NCBI GenBank assembly: GCA_035943635.1
Contig: DASZBX010000131.1
Span: 48,351 to 112,350, forward strand
DNA length: 64,000 bases
Direction of reading: 5' to 3'
Source: DASZBX01 sp035943635
GTDB lineage: Bacteria; Actinomycetota; Actinomycetes; Streptomycetales; Catenulisporaceae
How positions within the stretch are numbered: position 1 is the first letter of the stretch; every line of letters starts with the position of its first letter. The translations under genes were made by a program, and so were the position numbers. Below the pieces are notes generated by a model that had not been told where the DNA came from, made no database searches, and worked only from the letters and a program-made list of their open reading frames with translations. Below are positions 54,034 through 62,659 of the stretch, piece after piece.

Positions 54034-55757
54034 TGTGCGTTCTCCGTCAGGGTCAGCGCGGCCGGGGACTCGGGTACCGGCCGCTCGGTGAAGGTCAGGT
54101 CGGCGCCGTACGGGCCGGCCGCGCCGCCGGCCGGGGCCAGCGCCCGGACCAGCTGGCGCACCCGCCAGCGGGCGTCGTCGGCGAGCGGGAAGTCCTCCCG
54201 CCAGTGCGAGCCGCGGGTCTCCTGCCGCCGCGCCGCCGCGGTGGTCAGGGCGGTGGCGACCAGGTGCAGGTTGGTCGCCTCCCACGCCTCCGCGCGCGGC
54301 TGCGCCTCGGCCCGGCCGGCCAGCTCGGCCAGCCGGGCGGCGGTCGCGGCGAGCGAGGCGTCGCTGCGCAGCACGCCCGCGCCCTGGCTCATCGCCTGCT
54401 GGGTCGCGGTGCGCACGGACGGGTCCAGCAGTACCTGCGGCCGGGTGTCGCGGACCGGGTCGCCGGGGGCCGGGTCGCCGTCCGGGCCGAACGCGCGGGC
54501 CAGGTCGCGGCCGATCCGCTCGGCGAAGACCAGGCCTTCGAGCAGGGAGTTGGAGGCCAGCCGGTTGGCCCCGTGCACGCCGGTGCAGGCGCTCTCCCCG
54601 CAGGCGTACAGGCCCGGGATCGAGGTGCGGCCCCAGTGGTCGGTCAGGATCCCGCCGGAGGCGTAGTGCTCGGCCGGGGCGACCGGGATCAGGTCCCGGA
54701 CCGGGTCGATCCCGTGCCGGTGCAGCGACTCCCAGATGGTCGGGAAGCGCCCGCGCCACTTGTCCTCGCCGAAGTGCCGGGCGTCGAGCCAGAGGTGGTC
54801 GAGCCCCTGCTCCTGGGCCCGGCGCATGATCGCCTTGGCCACGATGTCCCGGGGGGCCAGGTCGGCCAGCTCGTGCACGCCGGCCATGAACCGCTCGCCC
54901 TTGGCGTCGACCAGGAAGGCGCCCTCGCCGCGGACCGCCTCGGAGATCAGCGGCTGCTGGCCCCGGGCGCCCTCGCCCAGCCAGAACACGGTCGGGTGGA
55001 ACTGGACGAACTCCAGGTCGGCCACCTCGGCCCCGGCCCGCAGGGCCAGGGCGACCCCGTCGCCGGTGGCCACCGAGGGGTTGGTGGTGGCGTTGAAGAC
55101 CTGGCCCAGGCCGCCGGTGGCCAGCACCACGGCCCGGGCCCGGACCGCGCCGACCCCGTCCCGGGCGCCCTCGCCCATGACGTGCAGGGTCAGCCCGGCC
55201 GCGCGGCCGTCGGCGTCCTGGAGCAGGTCCAGGGCCAGGGCGTGGTCGACCACCTCGATCTCGTCCACCAGCTGGTCCAGCCGGGCCAGCAGGGCCCGGG
55301 AGACCTCGGCCCCGGTGGCGTCGCCGCCGGCGTGCAGGATCCGGTCGGCGTGGTGCCCGCCCTCCCGGGTCAGCGCGATCCGGCCGTCCGAGGCCCGGTC
55401 GAACTCGGCCCCGCGGTCGATCAGCCGGCGTACCGCGGCCGGGCCCTCGGTGACCAGGATCCGCACGCTCTCCGGGTCGCACAGGCCGACCCCGGCGACC
55501 ACGGTGTCGGTGTAGTGGGCCTGCGGGGTGTCGCCGCGGCCGAGTGCGGCCGCGATGCCGCCCTGGGCCCAGCGGGTGGAGCCGTCGGCCAGCTGGGCCT
55601 TGGTGACCAGCAGGACCGAGCCGACGTGCCGGGCGGCCAGGGCGGCGGTCAGGCCGGCGATGCCGGAGCCGACGACCACCGTGTCCGCGTACGCCGTCCA
55701 GCCCGGTTCCGGGGCCAGCAGCCGGGAGGTTCCGGATATCGGTGCGCCGCCGGCCAT
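54030..55757 (-). CDS. nadB: L-aspartate oxidase
   Basis: 575 residues. The FAD loop is VVVGSGIAGLTAALAARH near residue 26, STRWAQGGIAAALG near 60, HADRILHAGGDATGAEV near 135, ATGGLGQVFNATTNPSVATG near 215, and a helical C-terminus with REDFPL. It oxidises aspartate to iminoaspartate, the first step of quinolinate synthesis; NadA, the partner, is not in the window. ATG 55757 lies one base after the panC stop, so translation is coupled. The length is slightly longer than the E. coli enzyme. Confidence 0.95.
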   Translation of the reverse strand: MAGGAPISGTSRLLAPEPGWTAYADTVVVGSGIAGLTAALAARHVGSVLLVTKAQLADGSTRWAQGGIAAALGRGDTPQAHYTDTVVAGVGLCDPESVRILVTEGPAAVRRLIDRGAEFDRASDGRIALTREGGHHADRILHAGGDATGAEVSRALLARLDQLVDEIEVVDHALALDLLQDADGRAAGLTLHVMGEGARDGVGAVRARAVVLATGGLGQVFNATTNPSVATGDGVALALRAGAEVADLEFVQFHPTVFWLGEGARGQQPLISEAVRGEGAFLVDAKGERFMAGVHELADLAPRDIVAKAIMRRAQEQGLDHLWLDARHFGEDKWRGRFPTIWESLHRHGIDPVRDLIPVAPAEHYASGGILTDHWGRTSIPGLYACGESACTGVHGANRLASNSLLEGLVFAERIGRDLARAFGPDGDPAPGDPVRDTRPQVLLDPSVRTATQQAMSQGAGVLRSDASLAATAARLAELAGRAEAQPRAEAWEATNLHLVATALTTAAARRQETRGSHWREDFPLADDARWRVRQLVRALAPAGGAAGPYGADLTFTERPVPESPAALTLTENAQ

Positions 55758-55758
55758 G

Positions 55759-56718
55759 TCAGTTCTCCCAGTCGTGGTGTCCGGCGCCGTCGAGCGTCAG
55801 GGGGGTGTTGTCGATCAGCCGGGTGGCGCCGACCCGGGCGGCCACCGCCAGCACGGCCGGGCCGCGGTGGTCCTCGGCCACCTCGCGGAAGTCGCGCGGG
55901 TCGACCAGGGCCAGGTAGTCCAGCCGCAGCGGCGGGTCGGCCAGCTCGGACGCCTCGAGCAGGACCGCGGCGGCGGCGGTGCGCACGTCCTGCGGGGTGC
56001 GGTGGGCGGCGCCGGCGGCCAGCGCCGCGCTCAGGGCCAGCGCGGTGGTCCGCTCCGGCCCGGACAGGAAGCGGTTGCGGCTGGAGCGGGCCAGGCCGTC
56101 GGGTTCGCGCACGGTCGGGACGCCGACGATCTCCACGTCCATGTTCAGGTCCAGCGCCATCCGCCGGATCAGGGCCAGCTGCTGGGCGTCCTTCTGGCCG
56201 AAGAAGGCCAGGTCGGGCCGGGTCAGGTGCAGCAGCTTGTTGACCACGGTGAGCACGCCGGTGAAGAACCCGGGCCGGAACTCGCCCTCCAGCACCTCGC
56301 CCATGTCGCCCGGGCTGACCCGGACCATGGGCTCGCCGCCCGGGTAGACCTCGGCCGCCTCGGGGGCGAAGACGATGTCCACGTCCGCCTCGGCGCACAG
56401 GCGCACGTCCGCCTCGAGGGTGCGCGGGTAGCGGTCGAAGTCCTCGTTCGGGCCGAACTGCAGCGGGTTGACGAAGACCGTCACCACCACGGTCTTGGCC
56501 GCGCGCCGGGCCGCGCGGATCAGGGCCAGGTGGCCTTCGTGCAGGGCGCCCATGGTCATCACCACCGCGATCTCGCCGATCCGGCCGGCCAGGGCCGCGT
56601 CCAGGTCGGCCTTGGTGTGCACCGTACGGGTCAGGTCGGGCAGGGCCGGGCCTGGGCCCGGGCCGTTCGGGCCGGCCGATCCGTTCGTGCCCTGCGTGTG
56701 TACCGCGGTCTCGCTCAT
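55759..56718 (-). CDS. panC: Pantothenate synthetase
   Basis: 319 residues from ATG 56718. It has VVMTMGALHEGHLALIRAAR near residue 55 (HIGH-like), VTVFVNPLQFGPNEDFDRYP near 80, and FFGQKDAQQLALIRRM and SSRNRFLSG further on, all of the ATP-grasp-free adenylation fold of PanC. It joins pantoate and beta-alanine. The reading frame is open up to ATG 56940, which touches the previous stop as TGATG; that start would add 74 Gly/Asn-rich residues. Family length favours 56718, but the continuous frame and coupling leave the longer form possible. It is in an operon with nadB and nadC. Confidence 0.9.
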   Translation of the reverse strand: MSETAVHTQGTNGSAGPNGPGPGPALPDLTRTVHTKADLDAALAGRIGEIAVVMTMGALHEGHLALIRAARRAAKTVVVTVFVNPLQFGPNEDFDRYPRTLEADVRLCAEADVDIVFAPEAAEVYPGGEPMVRVSPGDMGEVLEGEFRPGFFTGVLTVVNKLLHLTRPDLAFFGQKDAQQLALIRRMALDLNMDVEIVGVPTVREPDGLARSSRNRFLSGPERTTALALSAALAAGAAHRTPQDVRTAAAAVLLEASELADPPLRLDYLALVDPRDFREVAEDHRGPAVLAVAARVGATRLIDNTPLTLDGAGHHDWEN

Positions 56719-56939
56719 GCCTGCCCCGTTCGCGCCGGATCCGTTGCCGTTGCCGCCTGTGTTGTGCGCATCTGCGTAGTTCCCACCGGCACCGTTCGTC
56801 TCAGTGCCACCGAAGGTCCTGTCGGTCAATCCGAGGCCGTTCAAACCGCCGCTGCTCACAGCGGTGGTCCTCGGGCCGGCCGGGCCCGGACTCGGGCCGC
56901 CGCCGCCCTGGCCGGGCCGGTGATCCGGGCCGGCCGCCA

Positions 56940-57875
56940 TCACGGGCCGCCCAGGACGTCGAGCAGTGGTTCGGCCCGTTCCGGCGGCAGCACGCCCGCG
57001 GCCAGGGCCCGGTCCGCGGTCAGCCGGGCCATGGCGAAGTAGGCGCCGCGGACCGGGCTGTCCGGGGCGATCCGGTCCAGTTCGGTCAGGTGCGCGGCCA
57101 CCGTGGCCGCGTCGCCGCGGGCCACCGGGCCGGTCAGTGCCCGGTCGCCGTAGCGCAGCGCGTTGTCCAGGGCGGCGCCGAGCAGCGGGGCGAGCATCCG
57201 CTCGGGTTCGCGCACGCCGCCCGCGGCGAGCAGTTCGGCCGCCTGGGCCACCAGGGTGACCAGGGAGTTCGCGCCGAAGGCGAGCGCCGCGTGGTAGAGC
57301 GGGCGCAGCTCCTCGGCGATCCATTCCGGTTCGCCGCCCATCTCGACCACCAGGGTCTCGGCCATCGGGCGGAACGGTTCGGGTGCGGTGATGCCGAAGC
57401 TGCATCCGGACAGCCGGGCCAGGTCGACCTCGGTGCCGGTGAAGGTCATCACGGGGTGCAGGGCCAGCGGCAGGGCGCCGCGGCCGCGGACCGCCCCGAG
57501 CACGCCGACGCCGTACCGCCCGGAGGTGTGCACCACGAGCTGGCCCGGGCGGATCGCGCCGGTGGCGACCAGGCCGTCGACCACGCCGGGCAGGGCGTCG
57601 TCGGGCACGGTCAGCAGGATCAGTTCGGCCCGTTCGGCCACGTCGACCGCGGGCATCAGGGGCACGCCGGGCAGCAGCCGTTCGGCCTGGGCGCGCGAGC
57701 GGTCGGAGACCCCGCAGGCGGCGACCACGCTGTGTCCGGCCCGGGCCAGGGCTGCGCCGAGCACCGGGCCGACCCGGCCGGTGCCGACCACGCCGACGGC
57801 GAACCGGCCGGGCCGGGCGGCCACCTGGGCGGGATCGGCGCCGGTTCCCGGCTCGCGACCGCGCTCACCGTCCAC
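56940..57875 (-). CDS. Rossmann-fold protein with DUF2520 domain
   Basis: 311 residues. The dinucleotide loop GVVGTGRVGPVLGAALARAG lies near residue 25, followed by LILLTVPDDALPGVVDGL and VVHTSGRYGVGVL. The C-terminal helical DUF2520 domain has LYHAALAFGANSLVTLVAQA near 200. It resembles ketopantoate reductase (PanE) and 6-phosphogluconate dehydrogenase-like proteins. Its place just before panC supports a role in pantoate supply or regulation, but that has not been shown. GTG 57875 has AAGGAG at 7 nt. It is the first gene of the panC-nadB-nadC-coaX run. Confidence 0.87.
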   Translation of the reverse strand: MDGERGREPGTGADPAQVAARPGRFAVGVVGTGRVGPVLGAALARAGHSVVAACGVSDRSRAQAERLLPGVPLMPAVDVAERAELILLTVPDDALPGVVDGLVATGAIRPGQLVVHTSGRYGVGVLGAVRGRGALPLALHPVMTFTGTEVDLARLSGCSFGITAPEPFRPMAETLVVEMGGEPEWIAEELRPLYHAALAFGANSLVTLVAQAAELLAAGGVREPERMLAPLLGAALDNALRYGDRALTGPVARGDAATVAAHLTELDRIAPDSPVRGAYFAMARLTADRALAAGVLPPERAEPLLDVLGGP

Positions 57876-58235
57876 GGCGCCACTCCTTCGCTCTCGTCTC
57901 GCCGTTCCAGTCCCGCTCGCGGGTACCGGACGATGCTGCATAGCGTACGCGCTCACCGGGTCAAGCGCCGCCGTGCGCCAGTGCGTGGAACGGGCCGGGA
58001 CCCCGTCCGGCCGACACCCGGACGACACTGGCCCGACGTCGCGGCGACGTCCGTCCTTCGCCTTGCCGACGCCGGCGCTCGGCTGGCGCCTCCGGCCGAG
58101 GTCGGCGCCTTGATCGGCGCCCTGATCGGCGTCCGGGCAGCGCCGGGACGAGTGTTCCGCCGCCGTTCGGGCGCGCGCCCCGGTGCGCCGGCGTGCGTCT
58201 GCTGAGCAGATCGTCCGATAAGCGAGAATGGAGGT
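57876..58235. other. 360-bp divergent intergenic region
   Basis: No gene is supported. It should contain the promoter of the cofactor operon on the left (minus strand) and of the FUSC gene on the right. A short AT-rich element, GATAAG (58217-58222), is followed by GAGAATGGAGGT directly before the GTG at 58236. No clear operator repeats were seen. Confidence 0.45.
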
Positions 58236-59549
58236 GTGGACAGGGACGACGGCAGATTCGTGACCGAGCTGCTGGACCGCGCCCGAGGGCAGGTCGGCGA
58301 CAGTGCGCGCACCCTGATCGGCCCGACGGTCCGCGCGTTCCGGTTGCACGGGCTGCGGCACTGGCTGTCCCGGGAGCGCGATGCGTTCGTGCAGACCGCC
58401 AAGGCCGCGGTCGCCGCCGCGATCGCCTGGGAGATCGCCGGCACGGTGTTCCACCTCTACGACCCGGTCCTGGCCTCGGTCGCCGCGCTGGTCGTGGTGC
58501 AGGTGACGGTGTATCAGTCGGTGCGCCGGGCGATTCAGTACAGTGCCGGGATCGTGGCCGGGATGACCGCCGCCCTCCTGATCGGAACGTATGTCGGCAT
58601 CAACATGCTCACGTTGTGTCTGATCGTCGTGCTCAGCCTCATGGTCGGGCGCACGCTGCGGCTGGGCACGCAGGTCAACCAGGTCGCCATCACCGGGCTG
58701 CTGGTGCTCGCCCTGGGCAGCCACTACGGCAAATGGCGGATCGTGGACAGCGTGATCGGCGCGGCCATCGGCGTGGTGGTGAACATGCTGGTCGCCCCGC
58801 CGAGCTTCACCCGGACCGCGGCCAAGGAGATCGCTGACCTGGCCGACGACCTGGCCGGGCTGTGCACCCGCTGCGCGAAGGGGCTGCGGGCGGACGGCGC
58901 CGAGCGGAATCCGGCCGAACCGGCGGCGCAGGCGGCTGCGGCGGCCGAGGAGGAACGCGACGAGCAGTGGCGGCACACTCAGGCGCAGGACTGGCTGGCC
59001 CGCAGCCGCTCGCTGGCCCGGGCCGCCCGGTCCACCCGGCAGGTCGCCCAGCAGGCCGAGGAGTCGATCCGGTACCACCCGCGCAAGTCGACCCACCAGG
59101 CCGGGGTGCACCAGGTGGACGAGGCCGCGATCGCCCTGGACCACGTCGCCACCCAGCTCAACAGCGTGATGCGCGGCCTGACCGACCTGCGCGGGGGCTC
59201 CTCCGGCATCCCGGCCGAGCACCGCCGGGTGCCCGAGGAGCTGATCCTGCTGCTCGACGACGCGGCCCGGGCGCTGAACGCCTACGGCCGGCTGCAGCTG
59301 CCGGACCGGGCCAGCCCGCGGGTCTACGAGGAGCTGAGCCAGCTGATCGCCGGCTCGAAGCCGCACGCGCGGGACGCCGCCGAGGCCCTGCACCCGGACG
59401 AGGACGACCCGACCATGCTCTGGTCCATCCACGGCGCGCTGCTCGACGACACCCGCCGGATGCTGCGCGAACTCGACCCCGACAACGGCCCGCACCGCGA
59501 GGGCATCCCGGCCGCGATCCGGTCGTACATGGTTCACCCTTCTCGGTGA
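58236..59549 (+). CDS. FUSC/aromatic-acid-exporter-like membrane protein
   Basis: 437 residues. After an Arg-rich amphipathic start, about six transmembrane helices lie at residues 45-185 (AAVAAAIAWEIAGTVF, ASVAALVVVQVTVYQSVRRA, AALLIGTYVGINMLTLCLIV and others). The C-terminal 240 residues are soluble helical coiled coil (ARSTRQVAQQAEESIRYHP). The VVVQVTVYQSVRRAIQYSAG segment matches the FUSC/ArAE family of bacterial exporters. The substrate is unknown. GTG 58236 has GGAGG immediately before it, an unusually short distance. It is divergent from the cofactor operon and convergent with the two-component genes. Confidence 0.8.
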   Translation: MDRDDGRFVTELLDRARGQVGDSARTLIGPTVRAFRLHGLRHWLSRERDAFVQTAKAAVAAAIAWEIAGTVFHLYDPVLASVAALVVVQVTVYQSVRRAIQYSAGIVAGMTAALLIGTYVGINMLTLCLIVVLSLMVGRTLRLGTQVNQVAITGLLVLALGSHYGKWRIVDSVIGAAIGVVVNMLVAPPSFTRTAAKEIADLADDLAGLCTRCAKGLRADGAERNPAEPAAQAAAAAEEERDEQWRHTQAQDWLARSRSLARAARSTRQVAQQAEESIRYHPRKSTHQAGVHQVDEAAIALDHVATQLNSVMRGLTDLRGGSSGIPAEHRRVPEELILLLDDAARALNAYGRLQLPDRASPRVYEELSQLIAGSKPHARDAAEALHPDEDDPTMLWSIHGALLDDTRRMLRELDPDNGPHREGIPAAIRSYMVHPSR

Positions 59550-59692
59550 ACGCGGTTGCTCCGTCGGGTCGGTCGGGTCGGTCGGATCAGTCGGGCTGTT
59601 CGGCCGCCGCGGCTCGTTCCGCGTAGCGGGCCAGCCTTCGCCGAGCGGCTCCGCGCAGGAGTACCAAGCTCCCGGCCCGGCCGGTGCCCCGG

Positions 59693-60358
59693 CTACCGCG
59701 CCGGACGCACCAACCCGGTCTCGTAGGCCAGGACCACCGCCTGCACCCGGTCGCGCAGTTCGAGCTTGGCCAGGATCCGGCCGACGTGCGTCTTGACGGT
59801 GGCCTCGGACAGGACCAGGCGGGCGGCGATCTCCGCGTTGGACAGGCCCTGCGCGATCAGCCCGAGCACCTCCCGCTCCCGGTCGGTCAGCGAGGCCAGC
59901 TTCGGTGCGGCCGGGGTCTCCCCGGACGGCAGCATCGGCACGAACCGGTCCAGCAGCCGGCGGGTGGTCGACGGGGCCACCACGGCGTCCCCGGACCGCA
60001 CCGCGCGGATCGCCGAGAGCAGCTCGACCGGCGGGACGTCCTTGAGCAGGAAGCCGCTGGCCCCGGCCTTGAGCGCGGCGAAGGCGTACTCGTCCAGGTC
60101 GAACGTGGTCAGTATCAGCACCTTGGGCGCCTGGCCGCCGAGTTCCTCGTGCAGCCGCCGGGTCGCCTCGACCCCGTCCAGCAGCGGCATCCGGACGTCC
60201 ATCAGCACCACGTCCGCGGCCGTGTGCCGCAGCAGCTCCAGCGCGGCCTTGCCGTCGCCGGCCTCGCCGACCACCGCCATGTCCTCCTGCGCGTCCAGTA
60301 TCATCCGGAACCCCATCCGCAGGAGCTCCTGATCGTCCACCAGGACCACTCGGATCAT
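59693..60358 (-). CDS. NarL/FixJ-family response regulator
   Basis: 221 residues. The receiver has VLVDDQELLRMGFRMILDAQ near the start, VLMDVRMPLLDG near residue 54 with the phosphoacceptor Asp, and ILTTFDLDEYAFAALKAGAS near 82. The output is LuxR-type HTH: LTDREREVLGLIAQGLSNAE, then LVLSEATVKTHVGRILAKL. Its ATG overlaps the kinase stop (ATGA), so the kinase at 60355-61596 is its partner. The signal is unknown. The gene pair lies just before the nuoD2 block, as in Streptomyces. Confidence 0.94.
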   Translation of the reverse strand: MIRVVLVDDQELLRMGFRMILDAQEDMAVVGEAGDGKAALELLRHTAADVVLMDVRMPLLDGVEATRRLHEELGGQAPKVLILTTFDLDEYAFAALKAGASGFLLKDVPPVELLSAIRAVRSGDAVVAPSTTRRLLDRFVPMLPSGETPAAPKLASLTDREREVLGLIAQGLSNAEIAARLVLSEATVKTHVGRILAKLELRDRVQAVVLAYETGLVRPAR

Positions 60359-61596
60359 GCTTCTCCGCCCTCCTTGTACGGCAACACGGCCTGCACCTCG
60401 AAACCGCCGCCGGGCAGCGGTCCGGCCGTCAGCACCCCACAGTACAGAGCGGCGCGCTCCCGCATGCCGATCACGCCGTTGCCCATCCCGTCGGTCGGGG
60501 CGTGGGCGCCGCGGCCGTTGTCGGTGATCGTCATCCGCAGCTCGACCTCGTGGTAGGACAGCGCCACCCGGGCGCTGGCCTGCGGACCGCCGTGCTTGCG
60601 GGTGTTGGTGAGCGACTCCTGGACGATCCGGTAGGCCGCCAGCGCGACGCCCTGCGGCAGCTCGACCGGTATGCCCTCGACCGCGAAGTCGACCGGCAGC
60701 CCGGCCGTCCGGACCTGCTCCAACAGGTCTTCCATCTGGCCCACGCCGGGCTGCGGGGCCCGTTCGGCGCCCGCGTCCTCGGTCCGCAGCACGCCGAGCA
60801 GCCGGCGCATCTCGGCCAGCGCGGTGCGCCCGGTCTGCGCGATGTTGCCCAGGGCCTGCCTGGTCTGCTCGGGCGAGGAGTTCAGGGCGTAGGACGCTCC
60901 CTCGGCCTGCACCACCATCACCGAGACGTTGTGCGCCACGACGTCGTGCAGCTCCCGCGCGATCCGGGCCCGCTCGGCGGCGGCCGCGATCTGGGCCTGC
61001 TGGTCTCGTTCCCGTTCCAAGCGATTCGCCTTGTCTTCCAGGCTCACGTAGTACGCGCGCCGGTACTGCATCGAGTCGCCCAGGATCCAGGCGATCAGCA
61101 TCGGGGAGATCATCAGCCCGTAGACCAGTGCGCCCACCACGTACAGTTTGTAGCTGTCGAGGTGGCTTTGCCGCTCGATGTTGGTCCAGAACCACGACAA
61201 CATCGCCGCGCCGGTGCCGATGAGGCTGATCAGCAACGCCGGAACGGAGTACTTGCGCGGCCGGTACGCGGCGATCGAGTAGACCGCGATCGGGACGGCG
61301 AAGTCGGAGAAGATCAGGATGAACTTGAAGGCGAGCTGGAGGATCGCGAACCCGCCGACCAGCGCGCACACCCGGACCGGCTGCTTGCGCCGGAACAGGA
61401 TCGGCACGCTCTGGCCCAGCACGATCAGCCCGAGCAGTGCGGCCCGCCAAGGTCCGTCCTGGCCGAAGATGCTGGCCAGGCCGAACAGCAGCAGGATCCC
61501 GGCCATCGTCCCGTCGGTGAAGTACGGGTGCTTCTGCAGCCAGGCATAGACGCGGGTCACCCATTGAGAGTACGGAAGATCCGGGGGGCTTCGCAT
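60355..61596 (-). CDS. Sensor histidine kinase (HisKA_3 type)
   Basis: 413 residues. Four to five transmembrane helices form the first 150 residues with almost no periplasmic loop (SIFGQDGPWRAALLGLIVLG). The dimerisation helix has ARIARELHDVVAHNVSVMVV near residue 215, with the phosphoaccepting His in ELHDVVAHN. The ATPase half has VQESLTNTRKH near 325 and TDNGRGAHAPTDGMGNGVIG near 375. It phosphorylates the downstream regulator. A membrane stress or intramembrane signal is typical for this loop-poor form. ATG 61596 is used; a GTG at 61560 would lose 12 residues. Confidence 0.92.
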   Translation of the reverse strand: MRSPPDLPYSQWVTRVYAWLQKHPYFTDGTMAGILLLFGLASIFGQDGPWRAALLGLIVLGQSVPILFRRKQPVRVCALVGGFAILQLAFKFILIFSDFAVPIAVYSIAAYRPRKYSVPALLISLIGTGAAMLSWFWTNIERQSHLDSYKLYVVGALVYGLMISPMLIAWILGDSMQYRRAYYVSLEDKANRLERERDQQAQIAAAAERARIARELHDVVAHNVSVMVVQAEGASYALNSSPEQTRQALGNIAQTGRTALAEMRRLLGVLRTEDAGAERAPQPGVGQMEDLLEQVRTAGLPVDFAVEGIPVELPQGVALAAYRIVQESLTNTRKHGGPQASARVALSYHEVELRMTITDNGRGAHAPTDGMGNGVIGMRERAALYCGVLTAGPLPGGGFEVQAVLPYKEGGEA

Positions 61597-61647
61597 CCAC
61601 CTGCAGGATCACCTCGGACTGCGCCGAAAGAGGTAACGTCTCCCCTC

Positions 61648-62655
61648 ATGGATGGATACCTGCCCTGGTCGGAGGCGATGGACCGGGCGCTGTACGGTCC
61701 GGGCGGCTTCTATCTCGGCCCGGGCGGCCCGGCCGCGCACTTCCGGACGTCGGTGCACGCTTCGGACTTGTTCGCGACCGCGGTCGTGCGGCTGCTGCGC
61801 GAGGTGGACGAGGCGCTCGGCGCCCCGGCCGACCTGGCCTTCGTCGACCTGGCGGCCGGTCGGGGCGAGCTGGTCTCGGCGGTCGTGGCCCAGCTCGACG
61901 GCGATCCGCTCGGCCGGCGGCTGCGCCCGGTGGCGGTGGACCTGGCCGCCCGCCCGGCCGAACTGCCGGCGCCGGTCGGCTGGCTCGGCGAGGCTCCCGG
62001 CGGGGTGACCGGGCTGCTGTTGGCGAACGAGTTTCTGGACAACGTGCCGTGCGACCTGGTCGAACTCACCGAGGACGGCCCGCGGCAGGTCTTCGTCGGG
62101 CCGGACGGGACCGAGCGCCTGGGCCCCGCGCCGGAGTCGGACCAGCAGGCGTGGCTGGACGCGTGGTGGCCGCTGGCCGAGGTCGGCGAGCGCGCCGAAG
62201 TGGGGCTGCGGCGCGACGCTGCTTGGCGGGCCGCGGTCGGCAGCGTGACCCGGGGCGTGGCCGTGGCGATCGACTACTCGCACACGCGGGCGGCCCGTCC
62301 GCCCTACGGGACCCTGACCGGCTACGCCCACGGCCGCCAGGTCCAGCCGGTGCCGGACGGGACCTGCGACATCACCGCGCACGTCGCGCTGGACTCGTGC
62401 GCACAGGCCGCACGGACCGCACAGCCCCCGGCCTCGTGGACGATGCTGCTCACCCAACGGCAGGCGTTGCGTCGCCTCGGCGTCGCCGCCGAACGGCCGG
62501 AACACGCGATGGCGAGCCGTGATCCGCGCGGCTATCTGCGCGCGCTGGCCCGGGTCGGACAGGCCGCCGAACTGACCGCTGCCGAGGGCCTCGGCGGGTT
62601 CGGCTGGCTGGTCCAGGGGGCGGGCGTAGCCTCGTCCGGGATTCTGCGAGACTAG
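61648..62655 (+). CDS. midA: MidA/NDUFAF7-like SAM-dependent methyltransferase
   Basis: 335 residues of the DUF185 family (PF02636). It has the family start MDRALYGPGGFYLGPGGPAA, the SAM-binding loop LAFVDLAAGRGELVSAVVAQ near residue 70, VTGLLLANEFLDNVPCDLVE near 115 (the conserved N-E-x-x-D segment), and ITAHVALDSCAQAA near 245 from the D-I-T-A-H/D motif. Human NDUFAF7 methylates an arginine of NDUFS2, the NuoD homologue. Here nuoD begins 4 nt downstream, so this protein very probably modifies that subunit. A TAACGT hexamer 8 nt upstream suggests a leaderless start. Confidence 0.88.
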   Translation: MDGYLPWSEAMDRALYGPGGFYLGPGGPAAHFRTSVHASDLFATAVVRLLREVDEALGAPADLAFVDLAAGRGELVSAVVAQLDGDPLGRRLRPVAVDLAARPAELPAPVGWLGEAPGGVTGLLLANEFLDNVPCDLVELTEDGPRQVFVGPDGTERLGPAPESDQQAWLDAWWPLAEVGERAEVGLRRDAAWRAAVGSVTRGVAVAIDYSHTRAARPPYGTLTGYAHGRQVQPVPDGTCDITAHVALDSCAQAARTAQPPASWTMLLTQRQALRRLGVAAERPEHAMASRDPRGYLRALARVGQAAELTAAEGLGGFGWLVQGAGVASSGILRD

Positions 62656-62659
62656 GCGC

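Noticed and set aside
59557..59600. GGTCGGTCGG-type short repeats after the FUSC gene
   Set aside because: Too short and irregular to call a repeat feature; compositional.
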